From Syngnathus acus (Eukaryota > Chordata > Actinopteri > Syngnathiformes > Syngnathidae): a DNA stretch of 64,000 nucleotides. A program made the position numbers and the translations under genes. Below the pieces are notes generated by a model. That model saw only the letters and a program-made list of their open reading frames with translations. It did not search any database and was not told the origin of the DNA. Shown piece by piece: positions 11,318 to 26,100 of this stretch. The stretch's first letter is position 1. Each line of letters starts with the position of its first letter. The stretch covers positions 3,245,053 through 3,309,052 of the forward strand of contig NC_051093.1 of NCBI RefSeq assembly GCF_901709675.1, given 5' to 3'.

Positions 11318-12442
11318 TGCAGTTGAAGGTGTGATGCCCTACTTAGGTGATTGCACACAAGTCCACACAAAAGCGTGGACTTAAAACATGAAAGACACTC
11401 AAATGAACACACACACAGTTCTTACCTGCTCTAATAAACCGGGAGCTGCAGAGTGTTCATCTTTTTGTGAGCAGAAGAAAAAGCTGTGATCCACTGATTG
11501 TCAATAACAACAATGATCAATAATTATTTCCATTAATCATGATAATTATCATTGTTTTCATGTGGAAAGATGGTGAAATGCAGTCCAAATGCTGGAAGGG
11601 CTGTTGAGGATGATGAAGACAATGAAGACTCACTCTGCTGCAGCTTGACTGCAACAACTGCAAGGGAGGGGAGAGTGTGTGTGTATATATATGTGTGTGA
11701 ATGTGTGTGTGTGTGCGCGCGTGTGTAAGAGGGTCCTCTCTAATTGTGTAAACGTCAAGAGATTGACAGTGTCAGCCACGTTTGCCGTAATTATCCTTAA
11801 TCCCGTTTACTAAATATTAAGCAAGGGCAGAATATTACGTTTGCATGAGGACACGCCCCCTTCTCACAAGGTAACATGCGAACATATGACCGGGCTGCTG
11901 GGTCTTATTTTGAAGGGCCAACCGATGACTTCCGGCCTCTTAGTGCGCAACTCCTGTTGTGTTTAAAGCGGCGTCACAACAATGCACCAACACTGCTTCA
12001 GTTCGACGCCTCCCACTTGGTTTCTATCCAACACACTCGGCTTCGATTATTTATTGCAAAAGGGGGAGAAAAGCTCTCTTGGTCCTAGTTGTTCACTCAG
12101 CCTGGAACCACCTTCAGAGTCGACTCGCACCGCAAGCCTCGTTTGCTGAATTTCATGATAGTGCTTCTGCTCTGACGTGTAACATTTTTCTCGGTACAAA
12201 TGTTCTTTCTGGTGTGATGTACCGACTGCTGATTTTCGTTGTGCTTGCATGACGTACAATTTGGGCAGATAACTGCGACTAACCGAGTAGACTTGGCTGC
12301 AGAGCGCAGCTCAAGGCGTGGCTCAATGTGGGGTGGACCGTAACGTTGGACTCCGCCCACACCGGAAAAGACAGATCGAAAGCGCCAAATTGAAGTTATT
12401 CGCTCCAAATTATGCTTACGTTTATGCTTATGCTTATAAATT
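10703..12442. other. Divergent intergenic region between prrt2 and mettl23
   Basis: prrt2 (minus) and mettl23 (plus) diverge from here. There is a possible splice acceptor-like 'cccgcccctt' context just upstream of the prrt2 ATG, so a 5' non-coding exon of prrt2 may lie in this stretch. Apart from the GT microsatellite I see no coding sequence and no clear core promoter. Confidence 0.45.
11221..11318. repeat. (GT)n microsatellite
   Basis: About 97 bases of uninterrupted GT dinucleotides, with smaller GT/AT tracts again at 11669-11727. The long C/V and H/T frames across it are artefacts. Confidence 0.95.
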
Positions 12443-13642
12443 ATGGAAACGACGAGCCACACAGGACCCGACACCCCTGCAGTGACTCTGAAAATGTTCA
12501 CTTTTGAAGATGCACAGGAGTCGCTGAGTGTGTCCATTCCTGAGGTAAAACTCCCAGATGACTGCAACAGGGTTCGCAAGCGAAGCAGTTGTGCGGCTTT
12601 TACTTAAAGAGAGCCATATTATAAAGCACACGTTGTTTGCTTGCTTGTCGTCACTTATTATGTTTTAATATCTGGTAACGTCTGAAATGTCCCATTCTGC
12701 TCGCGGTTCTCTAACGCACCTCGTATCGAGGGAAAACCACAAAGTGATACAGAGAACATGTTATTTTATTTTTTTATATAAAACATAACAACTGAAAATA
12801 TGTTCCCATTTTAAGCATCACGATTCTTCTGGGATCATTTTTAACAGGTTCTAGACGCGCAGTATGGCATGTACGTGTGGCCTTGTGCGGTGGTGTTGGC
12901 TCAGTACATCTGGAGCAGAAGAGTTGATGTAAAGGACAAGACTGTGCTGGAGGTGAGGCTGGTGGACCTGTACGACGACGACGATGATGATGACGTTTTT
13001 GCGTCCACAGCTGGGCGCAGGCGTGAGTCTTCCAGGCGTGTTGGCATCCCGCTGCGGCGCCAAAGTCCTCTTGTCCGACGACGCCAACACGCCGGAGTGC
13101 CTGCAGAACTGCAGACGGAGCTGTGAGGCTAACGGTCTGCATGACGTGGTCACCTTGCCTCTCACTTGGGGGGAAGTCTCACCTCAACTGATCAAGCTTC
13201 CCCCCCTCGACTTAATCGTGGCGTCCGATGTTTTCTATGAGCCACGAGGTAACCCGCATCTGCTTGATTAACTTGTACTTCCTCTTTCCCACCTTCCACT
13301 TGTGTCTCAAACAACTTGTTTCAGATTTTGAAGACATCCTGGTCACTGTGGCTTTTCTTCTGCGAAAGAACCCCAAGGCTCAGTTTTGGGTGACATACCA
13401 AGAACGAAGGTGTGTCTGCCTCCTTTTTCCTCTTCCTGCTGTCCCTGACATCATGTGTTTACACATCTTACAGTGCAGATTGGAGCATCGAGGCACTGCT
13501 GCACAAGTGGAACCTGGCCTGCGTGGATGTTGATCTGGAAACGTTTGACGCCAACAAATCTGAGCTGGCGGGATCTAATCTTCCAGGGAACCACACCATT
13601 CAGATGATGATTATGACGCTCAAGACAGACAAGGACACGTGA
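12443..13642 (+). CDS. mettl23: Methyltransferase-like protein 23
   Basis: METTL23 is a seven-beta-strand (class I) SAM-dependent methyltransferase reported to methylate histone H3 arginine 17. Five exons: 12443-12544, 12848-12952, 13011-13248, 13325-13409, 13474-13642, giving 232 residues. After a short N-terminal extension comes YGMYVWPCAVVLAQYIW, then the SAM-binding motif I region LELGAGVSLPG across the exon 2/3 junction, the acidic post-I segment (VLLSDDANTPECLQNC) and the DLIVASDVFYEP motif typical of METTL21/23-family enzymes. The C-terminus (NLPGNHTIQMMIMTLK) matches the family. The ATG at 12443 opens a frame that runs directly to a GT donor. A likely ATTAAA polyadenylation signal lies at 13767. 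Confidence 0.9.
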
Positions 13643-14096
13643 AAGGCCATCTCCATGTTTTTCCTCAGAACATACAGTGACGTTTGGTTTTCATCTATGT
13701 GGCTTTAGTGGACATGATGGAGACGACGAGCAAGCAGAAGTGTCGGTCAAATGCAAAATGTCATGAATTAAACATTGATATTAAAATCACGTTTGTGACA
13801 TACAAGCTGGAACCCACCAATGTGTGGAGTAAACAGAGTGGCATTTTTTTTTCTTTTTTCACACACGCACATTCACACCTTCACATGCGGGAATCAAACT
13901 CACGTGTCGGCACACAAGACAGGCAAGCGACTCCCACAGAGTCTTGTTCGAACAAATTTGCAAGTAGATTCGATTTTGTTTAGCTAGGGGCGCTAATTAG
14001 CAACGCGTAAGAATACGCCGATGACGAAGAAGAAGTCGTTTTCCCCCCCCCACAATGCATCTGTGCGTTTCCAGCATCATTCCTGTGGAAACTAAG

Positions 14097-17000
14097 ATGG
14101 CGGACCGGCGTCGAAGGAGGAGGCGCGCGTCCCAGGACAGCGACGACGATGACGACGAGTCCGCTTCAGGCTCGGAGAGTCGTGAGTCGGGCTCCCAGAC
14201 GAGCAAGAGCCGAAGCGCCAGAGAGCCGGAACCGGTGGAAACCGTTTCCGTTCGCGTCGAGGCGAAGGAGGAAGCGCAGTCCGAGTGTGTGAGTGCTTTT
14301 AGCTTTATGCTAACGTTAGCGCGCCCGCCAGGCGCCTTCCCTGCGACAAATGTCGTCATGGCGAGACAAAAGGCTTCTTTCAACTTCAGTTCTTGTTTCC
14401 GAGAAACTGTCGTCGTTAGGGAGTTGACGTGAAGATGTCAAACGTGTCCATGAAGCACAGCGCTAGGAGTGCAACATTGAGCTTACTTTTGGGACTTGGC
14501 TTCAGTTCCTTGCGAGTGACGTCACTTTGTTTAGTGTTTCTTTTCAATCCGTTGTTTTTTATGAACTTCTTTCCAAGATTCAGCGTAATCAGTCTGCTTG
14601 GGCCACAAGCTTAAGTCGGTAGGATGTTAAGAGTTTATAAAAGGACACTAAGGATTAGTAAGGAGTAAATTGTGGCACAGGACCTTTAAACATGTCTTTG
14701 TTATTTTGGCGTGAACGTTTGTTTGTTTCCTCTTTTGCAGGAAAGTGAAGATGGAGTAGGAGAAGGTAAGCTCTCATTGGTCATTAATTTGTGCTTCAGT
14801 TTGCACTTGGGTGCTTGACACAACTTGCACTCTCCAGCCGTCCTCTCGGACTACGACAGCGCAGATCCGGAGGAAAATGCCTCCCACTCTGAGGTAAAGG
14901 CGCCACACTGATCCCGTCGCGAGCTCGACTCTGGGGAAATGTTAACTTGGTCTTGGCGTAGGGAGCGGAGGAGGAAGAGGACGCGGATGGATACAGTGAA
15001 GAAGAAGCTCAGGTGGCGGCTGCGGCAGCCGGCCACTCCACACTCGATACTACGTCTGAACCGGCGCTGGGAGAGGATGAAGGAGACAGCGAAGAGAGGA
15101 GTAAAGAGGAGGAGTCGGAGGAAAAAGGGAAGTCTGCAGGAGAGCGGCAGAGCGGCGACGGCCAGGTTAGCGGCGCCCTCGCTTCACTCGTTTTTATACC
15201 GCACGTCATCTTTGGTTTGACATTTAGTGGACTTGATGCACGAAGCATTTCTGTGTTCAGCAGGCGGGAATAGTCAAGTGACAGTATGATCACCCGGAAC
15301 AAAAATGTGTTGCTTTCACGGTCTTGCAATTACCATTTTAAATAGTTCGGTGGCATCTGTGCTGCCATTTGGGAAATCGGCAGAAATGCTTCCTGTTACA
15401 CTCGCTCACTTCAAGTGACCCGCAGGAGTCGACCGTGGACCCGGAGACCAAAGCGGGAGGGCAATCGGGCCAGCAGCTGGATGACGACGAGGACCGCAAG
15501 AACCCGGCTTACATCCCCAGGAAGGGGCTCTTCTTCGAGCATGATGTCAGAGGCCACACCCAGGAGGAGGAGAGGTATTGGCATCTCGCTTGGTCAGCTC
15601 CGTTGGGCAACGGCATCTCACCTTATGCTCTTTTGCCCCGTCCAGGCCCAAAGGCCGGAACCGGAAGCTGTGGAAGGACGAAGGGCGCTGGGAGCACGAC
15701 AAGTTCCGCGAGGAGGAACAAGCGCCCAAGAGTCGTGAGGAGCTCATCGCCAGCTATGGCTATGACATCCGCAACGGCGAACGGGGCTTCATGCATCGCC
15801 GACAACGGTAAAATCAGCACAACCCCCTTTTCTGAAAAATGTATGGCAATGCAACTTTTGGGGTGGGGGGAGCTTTTCTTTGGGGGCCCTGTCTTAGTCT
15901 AGTTTGTGTGCACAGGTCATCGGTGTCCCCCAACCGAGAGCAGCGATGGCGTGAGGGCGGAGAGCGACCAGTGCGCTCCTGGCAGAGCAATCGGGGAGGA
16001 AGAGGCGGCGGTCCTGCCCGGGGCGCTCCGCCGCATCACGCATCTCCTGCCTCCGTCTCGCTTGCACCGGGCCAGCGCAGCAATGCCTCTCGCGGCCGCC
16101 CCTCCCACTTCCCTTCACAGCAGCCCCAGTACGGCGTGAGCGAATCGCACGCTCCTCAGCTTCACGCCAGAGAAAGAGCGGGTCCTAAAGCCCTGCCCGA
16201 GTCGCTGGCCGACAGGGGAGGACGCAGTGGTGGGGTGAAGGTGACCGATGACCCCCCAGTTAGCCAGGATTCCCGGCTCCCGAGTAGCGGGACGCCATCC
16301 GTTCAGCACGCGCCGTATCGGAGCACGTCGTCGAAAACACAGCCGCTGGAACAACGAGCGGGCCCCCCCTCCGCCCAACCGTCCCACGCGTCGCCAACCC
16401 CTCGGGAAGCTTCGCCTCCCGCTGAGCGACCCGTCGAGAGAAAGTCGTACTCGCTGGCCCGCAGGAGTCGCTCTCGGCCGACCGACCTGGGCAGCAAGCA
16501 GAGTTCGGTGGAGACGCCCGCAGCAGCGGGGGCGAAGAGCCCGACGGGGGCAGGGGGAGCCGTGGCTGAGATAGACCAGGACGTGGCTCGGCTGAGTCTG
16601 GTGTCAGGACAGACGTGGAACCGGAGCCCTGCCTCCTACGTTCACGCGGAGATAAGAGGTGAGACGGGACACAACGCCTTTTTTTTTTTTTTTTTTCTCA
16701 AGGAGGTGTGCTACTGCTTTGTTTGTTGTCGTCCGCAGGCCTGAGCGGCGGCTTGCATGTCCCCGGCGGGCCGTCGGCGTTCTCGGCTTTGGACGAGATG
16801 TCGGGCAGCTCCAACCGAGCCAAGCGTTATTCGTCCCAGAGGCAGAGGGGCGTTGCAGAGGCGCCACCGCTACACATGGGTGTCATGGAGAACCACTACT
16901 ACGAGCCCAGTTAGGATTGATCTTTTCTCTTCGTTCCTCTTCATTGTAATTTGAGTTGCTAACAAAATGAATCGCTGGTGTTGTTTTTTAGTAACCTACC

Positions 17001-17591
17001 AGGGACCAATTTACACGCACAGCGACGGGCCGGCCCCCATGGCGCCTCAAGGCATGCTGGTCCAGCCCGAGATGCACATCCCCCATCCGGGTAGATCTTC
17101 AATACAAATGCGCTCAACCATGTTCAATATTTTTTTTAATGCTTTTTGTGTGTGTCACCGCCTCAGGTCTCCATCCCCACCAATCAGGAGGCCCCCTCAC
17201 AAACCCCGCACTCTACGGAGGCCCCCCTGTACCTCTATCACCAGGGCAACCGCAGCAACTTCTGCCACCGCCGCCACCTTTCTACCCACCGCCAGGGGTC
17301 ATGACCTTCCCTTACCCCACCATGTACCCGAGCCCTCAGGTACGGCGAGAAAGGGCTCACCGTCTCTAAACGGCGCATCGTCGCCGACATGAAACTCAAG
17401 ATGTGCCGCCGATATAAAACTAACAATGTGCCTCCCGCGCTTAGGGTCAAACGCAGGTGACGTACGGGGGCGTGACCTATTACGACACGATGCAGCAGCA
17501 GGCGCAACCCAAACCTTCGCCGCCCCGCCGCACATCCCAACCCGTGACCGTTAAGCCCCCCCCTCCCGAAGTGCCCTTTGCCTCCGAGTGA
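14097..17591 (+). CDS. casc3: CASC3 / Barentsz (MLN51), exon junction complex core
   Basis: CASC3 is the fourth core protein of the exon junction complex, clamping eIF4A3 on spliced mRNA and acting in mRNA localisation and nonsense-mediated decay. Eleven exons: 14097-14288, 14741-14765, 14838-14893, 14962-15165, 15426-15574, 15646-15807, 15916-16658, 16739-16909, 16992-17090, 17167-17339, 17445-17591; 706 residues, close to the human 703. The start MADRRRRRRRASQDSDDD is the family N-terminus. An acidic, coiled region follows. The SELOR domain is nearly unchanged (DDDEDRKNPAYIPRKGLFFE then RKLWKDEGRWEHDKF, 15480-15800). Later come RAKRYSSQRQR, the YQGPIYTHSDG motif, a proline-rich stretch and VTYGGVTYYD near the end. 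An in-frame ATG at 14055 exists but lies upstream of the conserved start. Confidence 0.93.
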
Positions 17592-18131
17592 CCCGCGCTG
17601 CCCCCTTCCGGACCGGGTGCACACAAAAGCAGGTGAGCTCAGTTCAGCTCAGGTGACCGTTCAAGCAATATTTCCACACAAATTAACTTATCCTTGTCGT
17701 CCTAATTGCTTTTGTTTGTCAAGTCCGACTGGAGCTTCAGTCCGTCTGGATCGGCGAGTCATGTGACCGTCAGCCCCTTCCAGCGTGTGTCTCCGGACGG
17801 CGGTGGCCTTCCCTTCCTCGGAAGTCATGCGATCGCGTTCCCCAAATGGCCGTAAGCCTGCCTGTGATGTTCCGGGCAAGAGTAAAATTGTGGACAAAAT
17901 AGTTTGGAAGGTTCCGGTCCATTTGATTTTGTGGAAACATGGCGAGGAAAAAAAAAAAGTCAAGATGGCAATGTAGTCATTTGTTGTTTTTGTTTGTTGG
18001 TCACAGGAGAGTCTACACTTTAATTTTGAACTGTTGCAACTGTAGTTGTTTCGTTTATTTTTTCATTTCCTTTCTGAAGTATTTTTCTATGTTTGTTGTA
18101 TTTTGTCTTTAAGCAGTGAAACGTGACCCCC

Positions 18132-18137
18132 AATAAA
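18132..18137 (+). promoter_or_regulatory. casc3 polyadenylation signal AATAAA
   Basis: AATAAA 541 bases after the casc3 stop, before the tail-to-tail neighbouring zinc-finger gene. The interval 17592-18507 is otherwise 3' UTR of the two convergent genes. TTTATT at 18355-18360 is a candidate signal for the minus-strand gene. Confidence 0.6.
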
Positions 18138-18507
18138 ACCACTTTTCACCATCGCCTCCTGAAGCGCTGCGCTTGACCGGCTTGAAGTTGATGAACTCAG
18201 CTGTCAAACATGGCAGAACCTTGAACGTTCTCAGCAGGTTGGACAAGTACATTTTGAAACCTTTATTGTACCGCAGATCATTGAAGAGCAAATCAATAAA
18301 TACAAAAAAGGAACTTTTGACCTGATGCCCAGCACACTGGTCACTATCAAATACTTTATTGGCTAATGCAGCTAAAGTTTTAAAAATGCTAATTGGCAGA
18401 ACCTGGATTTACAATTGGGCTGTAGGCAGAGGGCAGCCATCTTGTGTTGCCGCTGTTAATGACTATAAGGTAGCTTGGGCGCGATTCCTAACACAGCTGC
18501 ACGTCAG

Positions 18508-20039
18508 TCACGTGCCAGCGCCAAAGCTTACAGCGCCGCCGTGCTTGTCGTGCGCTTTGTGGTGTGTGTGAGTGCGAGCGTGTTTCTTGAGCGTGTCTCC
18601 GTCACTGAATGTGCGTCGACACACAACGCACCTGTACGGCCGCTCGCCCGTGTGAATGCGCACGTGCCGCCGAAGGTTTCCCCGCTGGCTGAAGCTCTTG
18701 GGGCAGAAGGTGCAGCGGTGCGGCCGCTCGCCCGTGTGCGTGCGCACGTGCCGCCGCAGATCGGCCGACTGTGCGAAGGATTTGCAGCACCAGTTGCAGG
18801 CGTATGTCTTGCGTTTTTGGTCCAGGTGGAGGCGCAGCCGGGCTGCCTGAGCGAAGACCTCACCGCAGCGGGGACACTCGTACACGATGGCGCCTGGTGC
18901 TGCCGTCCCCCCAAACTGGCCTTCAAAAAACAGCAGTCAGGAAATGTTGGCAGACAAAAAAACAATTTTTAAGCTTTTCAAATGATTTTGCCTTCATTTG
19001 CGGTCGCTCATCTCAGCTCGTTGGATTTTACCATTTCTTTCCGCTTGCTGTTGCTCCTTCGCCACGCTGACGTCAGTCCTTCCCTCAGAAATACTCACGT
19101 GCACGCTGGCCACGGCCAACTCTGCACAATTCTTGCGAGACGTGACCTTCAACTCGTCCTGTTCCTGTTTGATGACAGGAGTGTTGGGAGCCTCCTCTCT
19201 GAGTGGCGGGGCTGGAACGACAAGCACTTTGGGTAAGGCCTCGTCTGGGCAGGGGGCCCCTGTACGCTTGGACGTGCTCGCCGGGGGCGTTTGGATGCGA
19301 TTGGGGGCACACACTCGCTCCTGGTCACAAGCAACAAGACGCGTGCTGGAGCCTGAAAGCACAGAAGAAAAAAACAGCAGAAAGTTGTGACTTTCAAAAC
19401 TGACATTCTTCCAAGGGATGTTCAAACTCAGCCAGTGAAGGGAGATCAGAAATGGGAGTCATGCCAACTGGAAACGTTTGAGGGAGGACTGAAAATACAT
19501 TATGCCAAAACAATCCAACTGAGATGTAACAATGGTGTGTTCACTGTTTCAAAGTGCTCTTTTGAATGGAAAAGCTTGACATGAGTAAGGTGCCTAAGAT
19601 AAGCAAGGAAAGTGATGGATTTGACAACAGCACCAAAATACAGATCCAATAGCAAATGACGTCATGTCCGAATGAGTAGGTCACGTGCAGCCTGCTTGTA
19701 AACAAGACTTTACGAAAGCGTTTCAAGATGCATTTGAACCGTTCCTGCAAATCTCTAGGAAAGACTAAAGCGCTGCTCCCATCATGGGCTTATTGCCCGA
19801 TCGTTTTCTTTACCAGGAGGCTGCGGCCGGGCCCGAAGCTCGTCGTCAGGCGGCCTCAGGAAATCGCCGAGCTGCCGCCGCAGGCTCTCGTTCTCCAGTC
19901 GCGTTCGTAGCGTCTCTTCCCGGTACTCGCTCACCGCGTCCTCCACCACGTCCACGATGTCCCGCAGCACCTGCATGAGCCGCTCCGTCAGGTAGCCGCT
20001 CAGCACGTCAGCTTTGCTCGAGTATCCGATTTGGCTCAT
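18508..20039 (-). CDS. C2H2 zinc-finger protein, 3 good fingers plus one degenerate
   Basis: Probable DNA-binding nuclear factor of the large fish family with a short SKADVL..ERL helical N-terminus. Three exons on the minus strand: 20039-19814, 19352-19099, 18915-18508, giving 295 residues. Residues 1-75 start MSQIGYSSKADVLSGYLTER and form a predicted coiled coil (EYREETLRTRLENESLRRQL). The middle exon is low complexity with a SUMO-type site (VIKQEQDEL). The last exon encodes fingers YACNWCCKSFAQSADLRRHV, HRCTFCPKSFSQRGNLRRHV and YRCVVCRRTFSDGDTLKKHA, joined by HTGERP linkers. A first finger (YECPRCGEVFAQAARLRLHL) lacks its second histidine. An upstream in-frame ATG at 20141 is possible. I cannot assign an orthologue. 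Confidence 0.85.
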
Positions 20040-20742
20040 CTTTCTTGACTTGAATTGAAGCGTTCGTCGGAGCGGAAACGACCACTTGACACACCGGAAA
20101 TCGTCTCTTCCAAACGCGTTCACAATATTCCTGTCTGACATTTACCGAACAAAACAAACGAGTTTTTCTGGTATTAATCAAGCACAAGTCAAACGGTCAC
20201 CACCCCCCAAAAAAAGAAAATAACAAGCGTCGACGAGGGCAGCAGGTAGTTGCAGTTCTTTCCTTTTTCCACTGGGTAGCAGCAAAGCTGCCTCGACATT
20301 TTCCGATAAAACAAAAATTGTAAAAAGGTGACTCAGCGCCACAAAAAATATTTGTACATGTCAACATTTGTACTTTTTAATGTATATTTGAACCGGAAGG
20401 AAGACCCCCTTATATGAGAATTGGCCAATGAGCGGTCGAATAAGTGCTGAGGGGCGTGTCTCACGATGACCCCGGCTTGCGATAGCATTGTTTCACTTTG
20501 TTTGCCTCTGCTGCTGCTAACGCAACTAGCTTCTACCTACTTGCCATGCAGGTGCATTAAACGTGAGCATCCTAAGTGTCATTAGAATAGACATGCAGCT
20601 ACGTTTGCTATGTTTCGACTTTTTATCAAGGAATTAGCCCGTCCGCTACATTTCGGTTCCGCTGAGGAGCGAAAGAGCCCACAAAGCGTTAGCTCCTTGT
20701 TAGCTTGCTAAGTTAGCGACGCTTGCTGAAAGGAAGGAAGGA
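20040..20742. promoter_or_regulatory. Shared divergent promoter region, zinc-finger gene / jmjd6
   Basis: The two start codons face away from each other with about 700 bases between them. No TATA box is obvious. The part nearest jmjd6 (20600-20742) is moderately GC-rich with 'ttagctccttgttagcttgc'-type repeats. Such head-to-head spacing suggests a bidirectional promoter, but this is inference from layout only. Confidence 0.4.
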
Positions 20743-22691
<1,949 letters not shown>

Positions 22692-23160
22692 TGACACAAT
22701 CGACGCACCTTCTTTTTTTTGTTTTTAATTTTGACCGTAAAGATGTCCAGGAAGCACATGTGCCTTGTCAAACATCATTTGTGTTGATCAATAAAATGTT
22801 TTGTAAGATTGAAATGGCACTGAGTGACGTCACTGCCAGGCTGCGGCGCTGTACACACTCGGGTGTGATTTATTTATTTATTTATTGGGGCAGGGGGGGT
22901 TCACTCAAGCTTGATTAAACAAAGTGTGTTTCCTCACAATGGCAACAGAATTTTCTAGTGTGTGACTATAGTCTTAGCTGGTTCATCTGGTAAGGGTGGA
23001 GGATTTTAGGGAAGGGCAAAGCGCTTTATTTTTATTTTGAAACGGGACCGGACGTGTGTGTGCCAGGAGGCGTTTCCCGACGCTTAACGCGGGATTACAA
23101 AAGAGAGCGCGTCGCAGGTGCGTGCCCGCCCCCGCCCTCCCTCCCGTCCGTCAGTCCGTC

Positions 23161-26100
23161 ATGGACCGTCAAGTGGAGCTAGAATTGGAGCCTAAAGTCT
23201 TCGTGTTCACCGCGCTCGCCCTCCTGGTGGCCGCCGCCGTCCTTTTTCGCCGTTGCAAGGCCGGCTCGGTCGCCTCCTCCCCGACTGCCGCCTCCACCTC
23301 CTCCGCAGCCACCTGCGCAGACGACGAACCTCCGTCCAGGCGGTCTGGAGATGATCAGCATCAGGTTGTCCCTCTTTTTCAATTGAATCAATCACGCGGA
23401 TAGTTTCACTTTAAAATCTCAGCAAGATGTGACCAAGTAATCGATTAACAAATGACCTTATCTTCCCCTTTTACTCGTCCTATTTTAATTCGTTAATCGC
23501 CTTGGCAAGCTAAGACTTGAAATAAATCTCCCACGCGGAAACATGCGACAACTCGGCACGCGCTGTGTTGCCTTAATTGAACTTGGACTAGTTCGTAGTT
23601 AAATTTGGAGTGAAATTGTACACTGGGCGAGGTGACGTCGGATGTATCAAAGGTGTGCTGACGGCTCACCTTTAAACTTTTAAATGATATTGGACAAAAC
23701 ATGCGATTTTTGATCATGTTTGTTGAATACACAGAAAGCAACCTGTACACTCGAGACAATTCAGCAGGGGAGGTGCATTGCGAAAGTCGCTTTCAAATGA
23801 ATTCACCTTTCACGTCTCCGCTTATTGGATTTAGATTATTGTCTAATTATTTTTTTCCCTTTTGACTTGACATCAATAATAAATCCACAAATTAATTTCC
23901 CAAACCAAGTATCCTTGTTTTGTTTGAGTTTGACGTGACTTTTCATCCTATTGTTTGGCGCCCCCTAGAGTCCACATCGCCTTTAGCATCTGCTTGTCTC
24001 GCTTAATGGCTTGGCTCATGACGACTTTTGCATTGTGGCGTTTGGATTGGGGGGGGGGGGGGGTCTGTCAGCTTGCACTGTTGTAGCTGCCATATGTTGA
24101 AGACGTCACAATGTCAGCAGCAGGCTGTGGCAGCTTGTCAAGCACAACCTGACCTGCAAGTGACAAGATGGACAGTTTGAACACTGCCCATTTAAGGACC
24201 TTTAAATGCACAGTGTTCGTTTTGTTTTGCTTTTTCATCTGCTTTTGAATCAAAATACATGTGCTGAGACTGACCTTTTGGTCTTTGGTCTTTCTAGGCT
24301 GTCCCAGAACCTAAAGCAGATTCAGCAAAAGAACCAGAACCTGTCCAAGAGTCTACAGAAACTGCCTCTGCAACAGAAGACAGCCTCCCTGAACCAGTTT
24401 GTGGATCAGAACCTGTTTCAGAACCAGAATGTGTTCTCAAAGCAGCGTCGATGCCAGACACACTTTTAGAACCACCACAGAGACTTAAAGTCTTAGAACC
24501 TTTGCCTGACAACAAATCCGGTGAAGAAAGAGTTTCTGAACCCAAGCCAGTTTTAGCATCTCATTCAAGTTCAGAAACTGCCACTCAACCAGAACCCATT
24601 GCAAGACCTGAACCAGAACCAAAACCTGCATGTGAAACACTTTTGGCACGAGAACCAGTTCCTGAAATTGCTGCAGAGCCAGAACCTGTACGTGAAACAC
24701 TTTTAGCACCAGAACCAGTTCCTGAAACTGCTACTCAGCCAGAACCTGTACGTGAAACACTTTTAGCACCAGAACCAGTTCCTGAAACTGCTACTCAGCC
24801 AGAACCTGTACGTGAAACACCTTTAGCACCAGAACCAGTTCCTGAAACTGATACTCAGCCAAAACCTGTCATAGAAACACATAATGTTCTCGAATCCTCA
24901 GTAAAACCTCTACTGGACCAACTTTCAGATGCGGAGCCCTCTGACCCAGAACCAAAAGCAGTACTCCTTGTTTCTGAACCAGTATCACTAGCTCAGGTCG
25001 TTCCAGAAGTAGAACCGGCTCCAAAGCCAGTGTCAGAGCTACAGTCGGAATCAGAATCTAAAGAGGTCTTGCAGGTTGTGACGGAAAAGGTTCTGGTCCC
25101 CCTGGATGAGTCTGTGTTGGCAACACTCTCAAGATCTGACCAGGAGAAGCCTCCAGCCCCCGAAGCTAATGCAGCACCGGAGCTCAATGGTAAGAAGGCT
25201 CACACGATCGTAGAAGTCTGAGCAACATTTCTCACGTGTGAGTTGTTGTCGTTAAAAGTTAAGTTAAAGTAAAAGTCCGACTTCCACTCAGTGAGGGAAT
25301 CAAACAATTGGAGCAGTCGAATGCAGCTTATGAGCATGTGCGTGTCCTCCTCGGTCGTTGCTTCCCAGAAAACCATAAGCTCTCATTCTGGCAGGCCAAA
25401 GAATTAGTCGGCTGTAATTCAATTAAGAGATTCATCTGCTAGCTTGCCGTGTCATGCCTCATCTGGACGGCTTACATGAAAATATCCCGCTTGTGTTGCA
25501 GCTGCGGCGGACGACGACGACAAAGTGACGTTCACGCCCGGGAAGAAAGCAAGCAAGTTTGAGACGCTGATGACCAAAGAGGAGATGGAGGAGGAGCAAA
25601 GGTCAGCGAGTAGGAACCTGAAAAGTCAGACAAAATGTAACTTGTTTTGAAGGCTTTTTTTGTCATATCATCTCGTTCACTGCCATTGACGATTATAACC
25701 GCCAAAGATCCATTTGGTGGTGAAGTGGAAAAAGAAAAACACATTTCAATCTCGCGCTTGTTCTGATTAGGGTCAGATCAAGTTGAGCTGGAATCTCATC
25801 CATCTTGCGTGAAAAGGCAAACTACAATCTCGTGGCGCATACAAAGACACAATTATTCACATTCTGCACACTGCATTGCCTCACTGGTGAGGAACTTAAA
25901 CGTTGCGTGCACAAGTCGGGCCAGTCGACCACTTCCAAAGAGAGCAACAAGAAATAACGAACTGTCAAGTTCTAGTTCTGTGCCTCGAAAAAAAAATTCA
26001 TTCTCTTTTTTTTCTTTCAGCTAATCCGTGACTTCGACAAAACCGAACGGAAGACGAGTCAACTAAAGCATGTGATGATTTTGAAATGCTGAAAGTGGAT

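Noticed and set aside
11146-11412. Cysteine/valine-rich and histidine/threonine-rich frames
   Set aside because: They are translations of a GT/CA microsatellite.
18528-18965. Alternative frame of the zinc-finger exon
   Set aside because: The frame with C2H2 pattern and HTGERP linkers is 18508-18915. The other frames are shadows of the same repeats.
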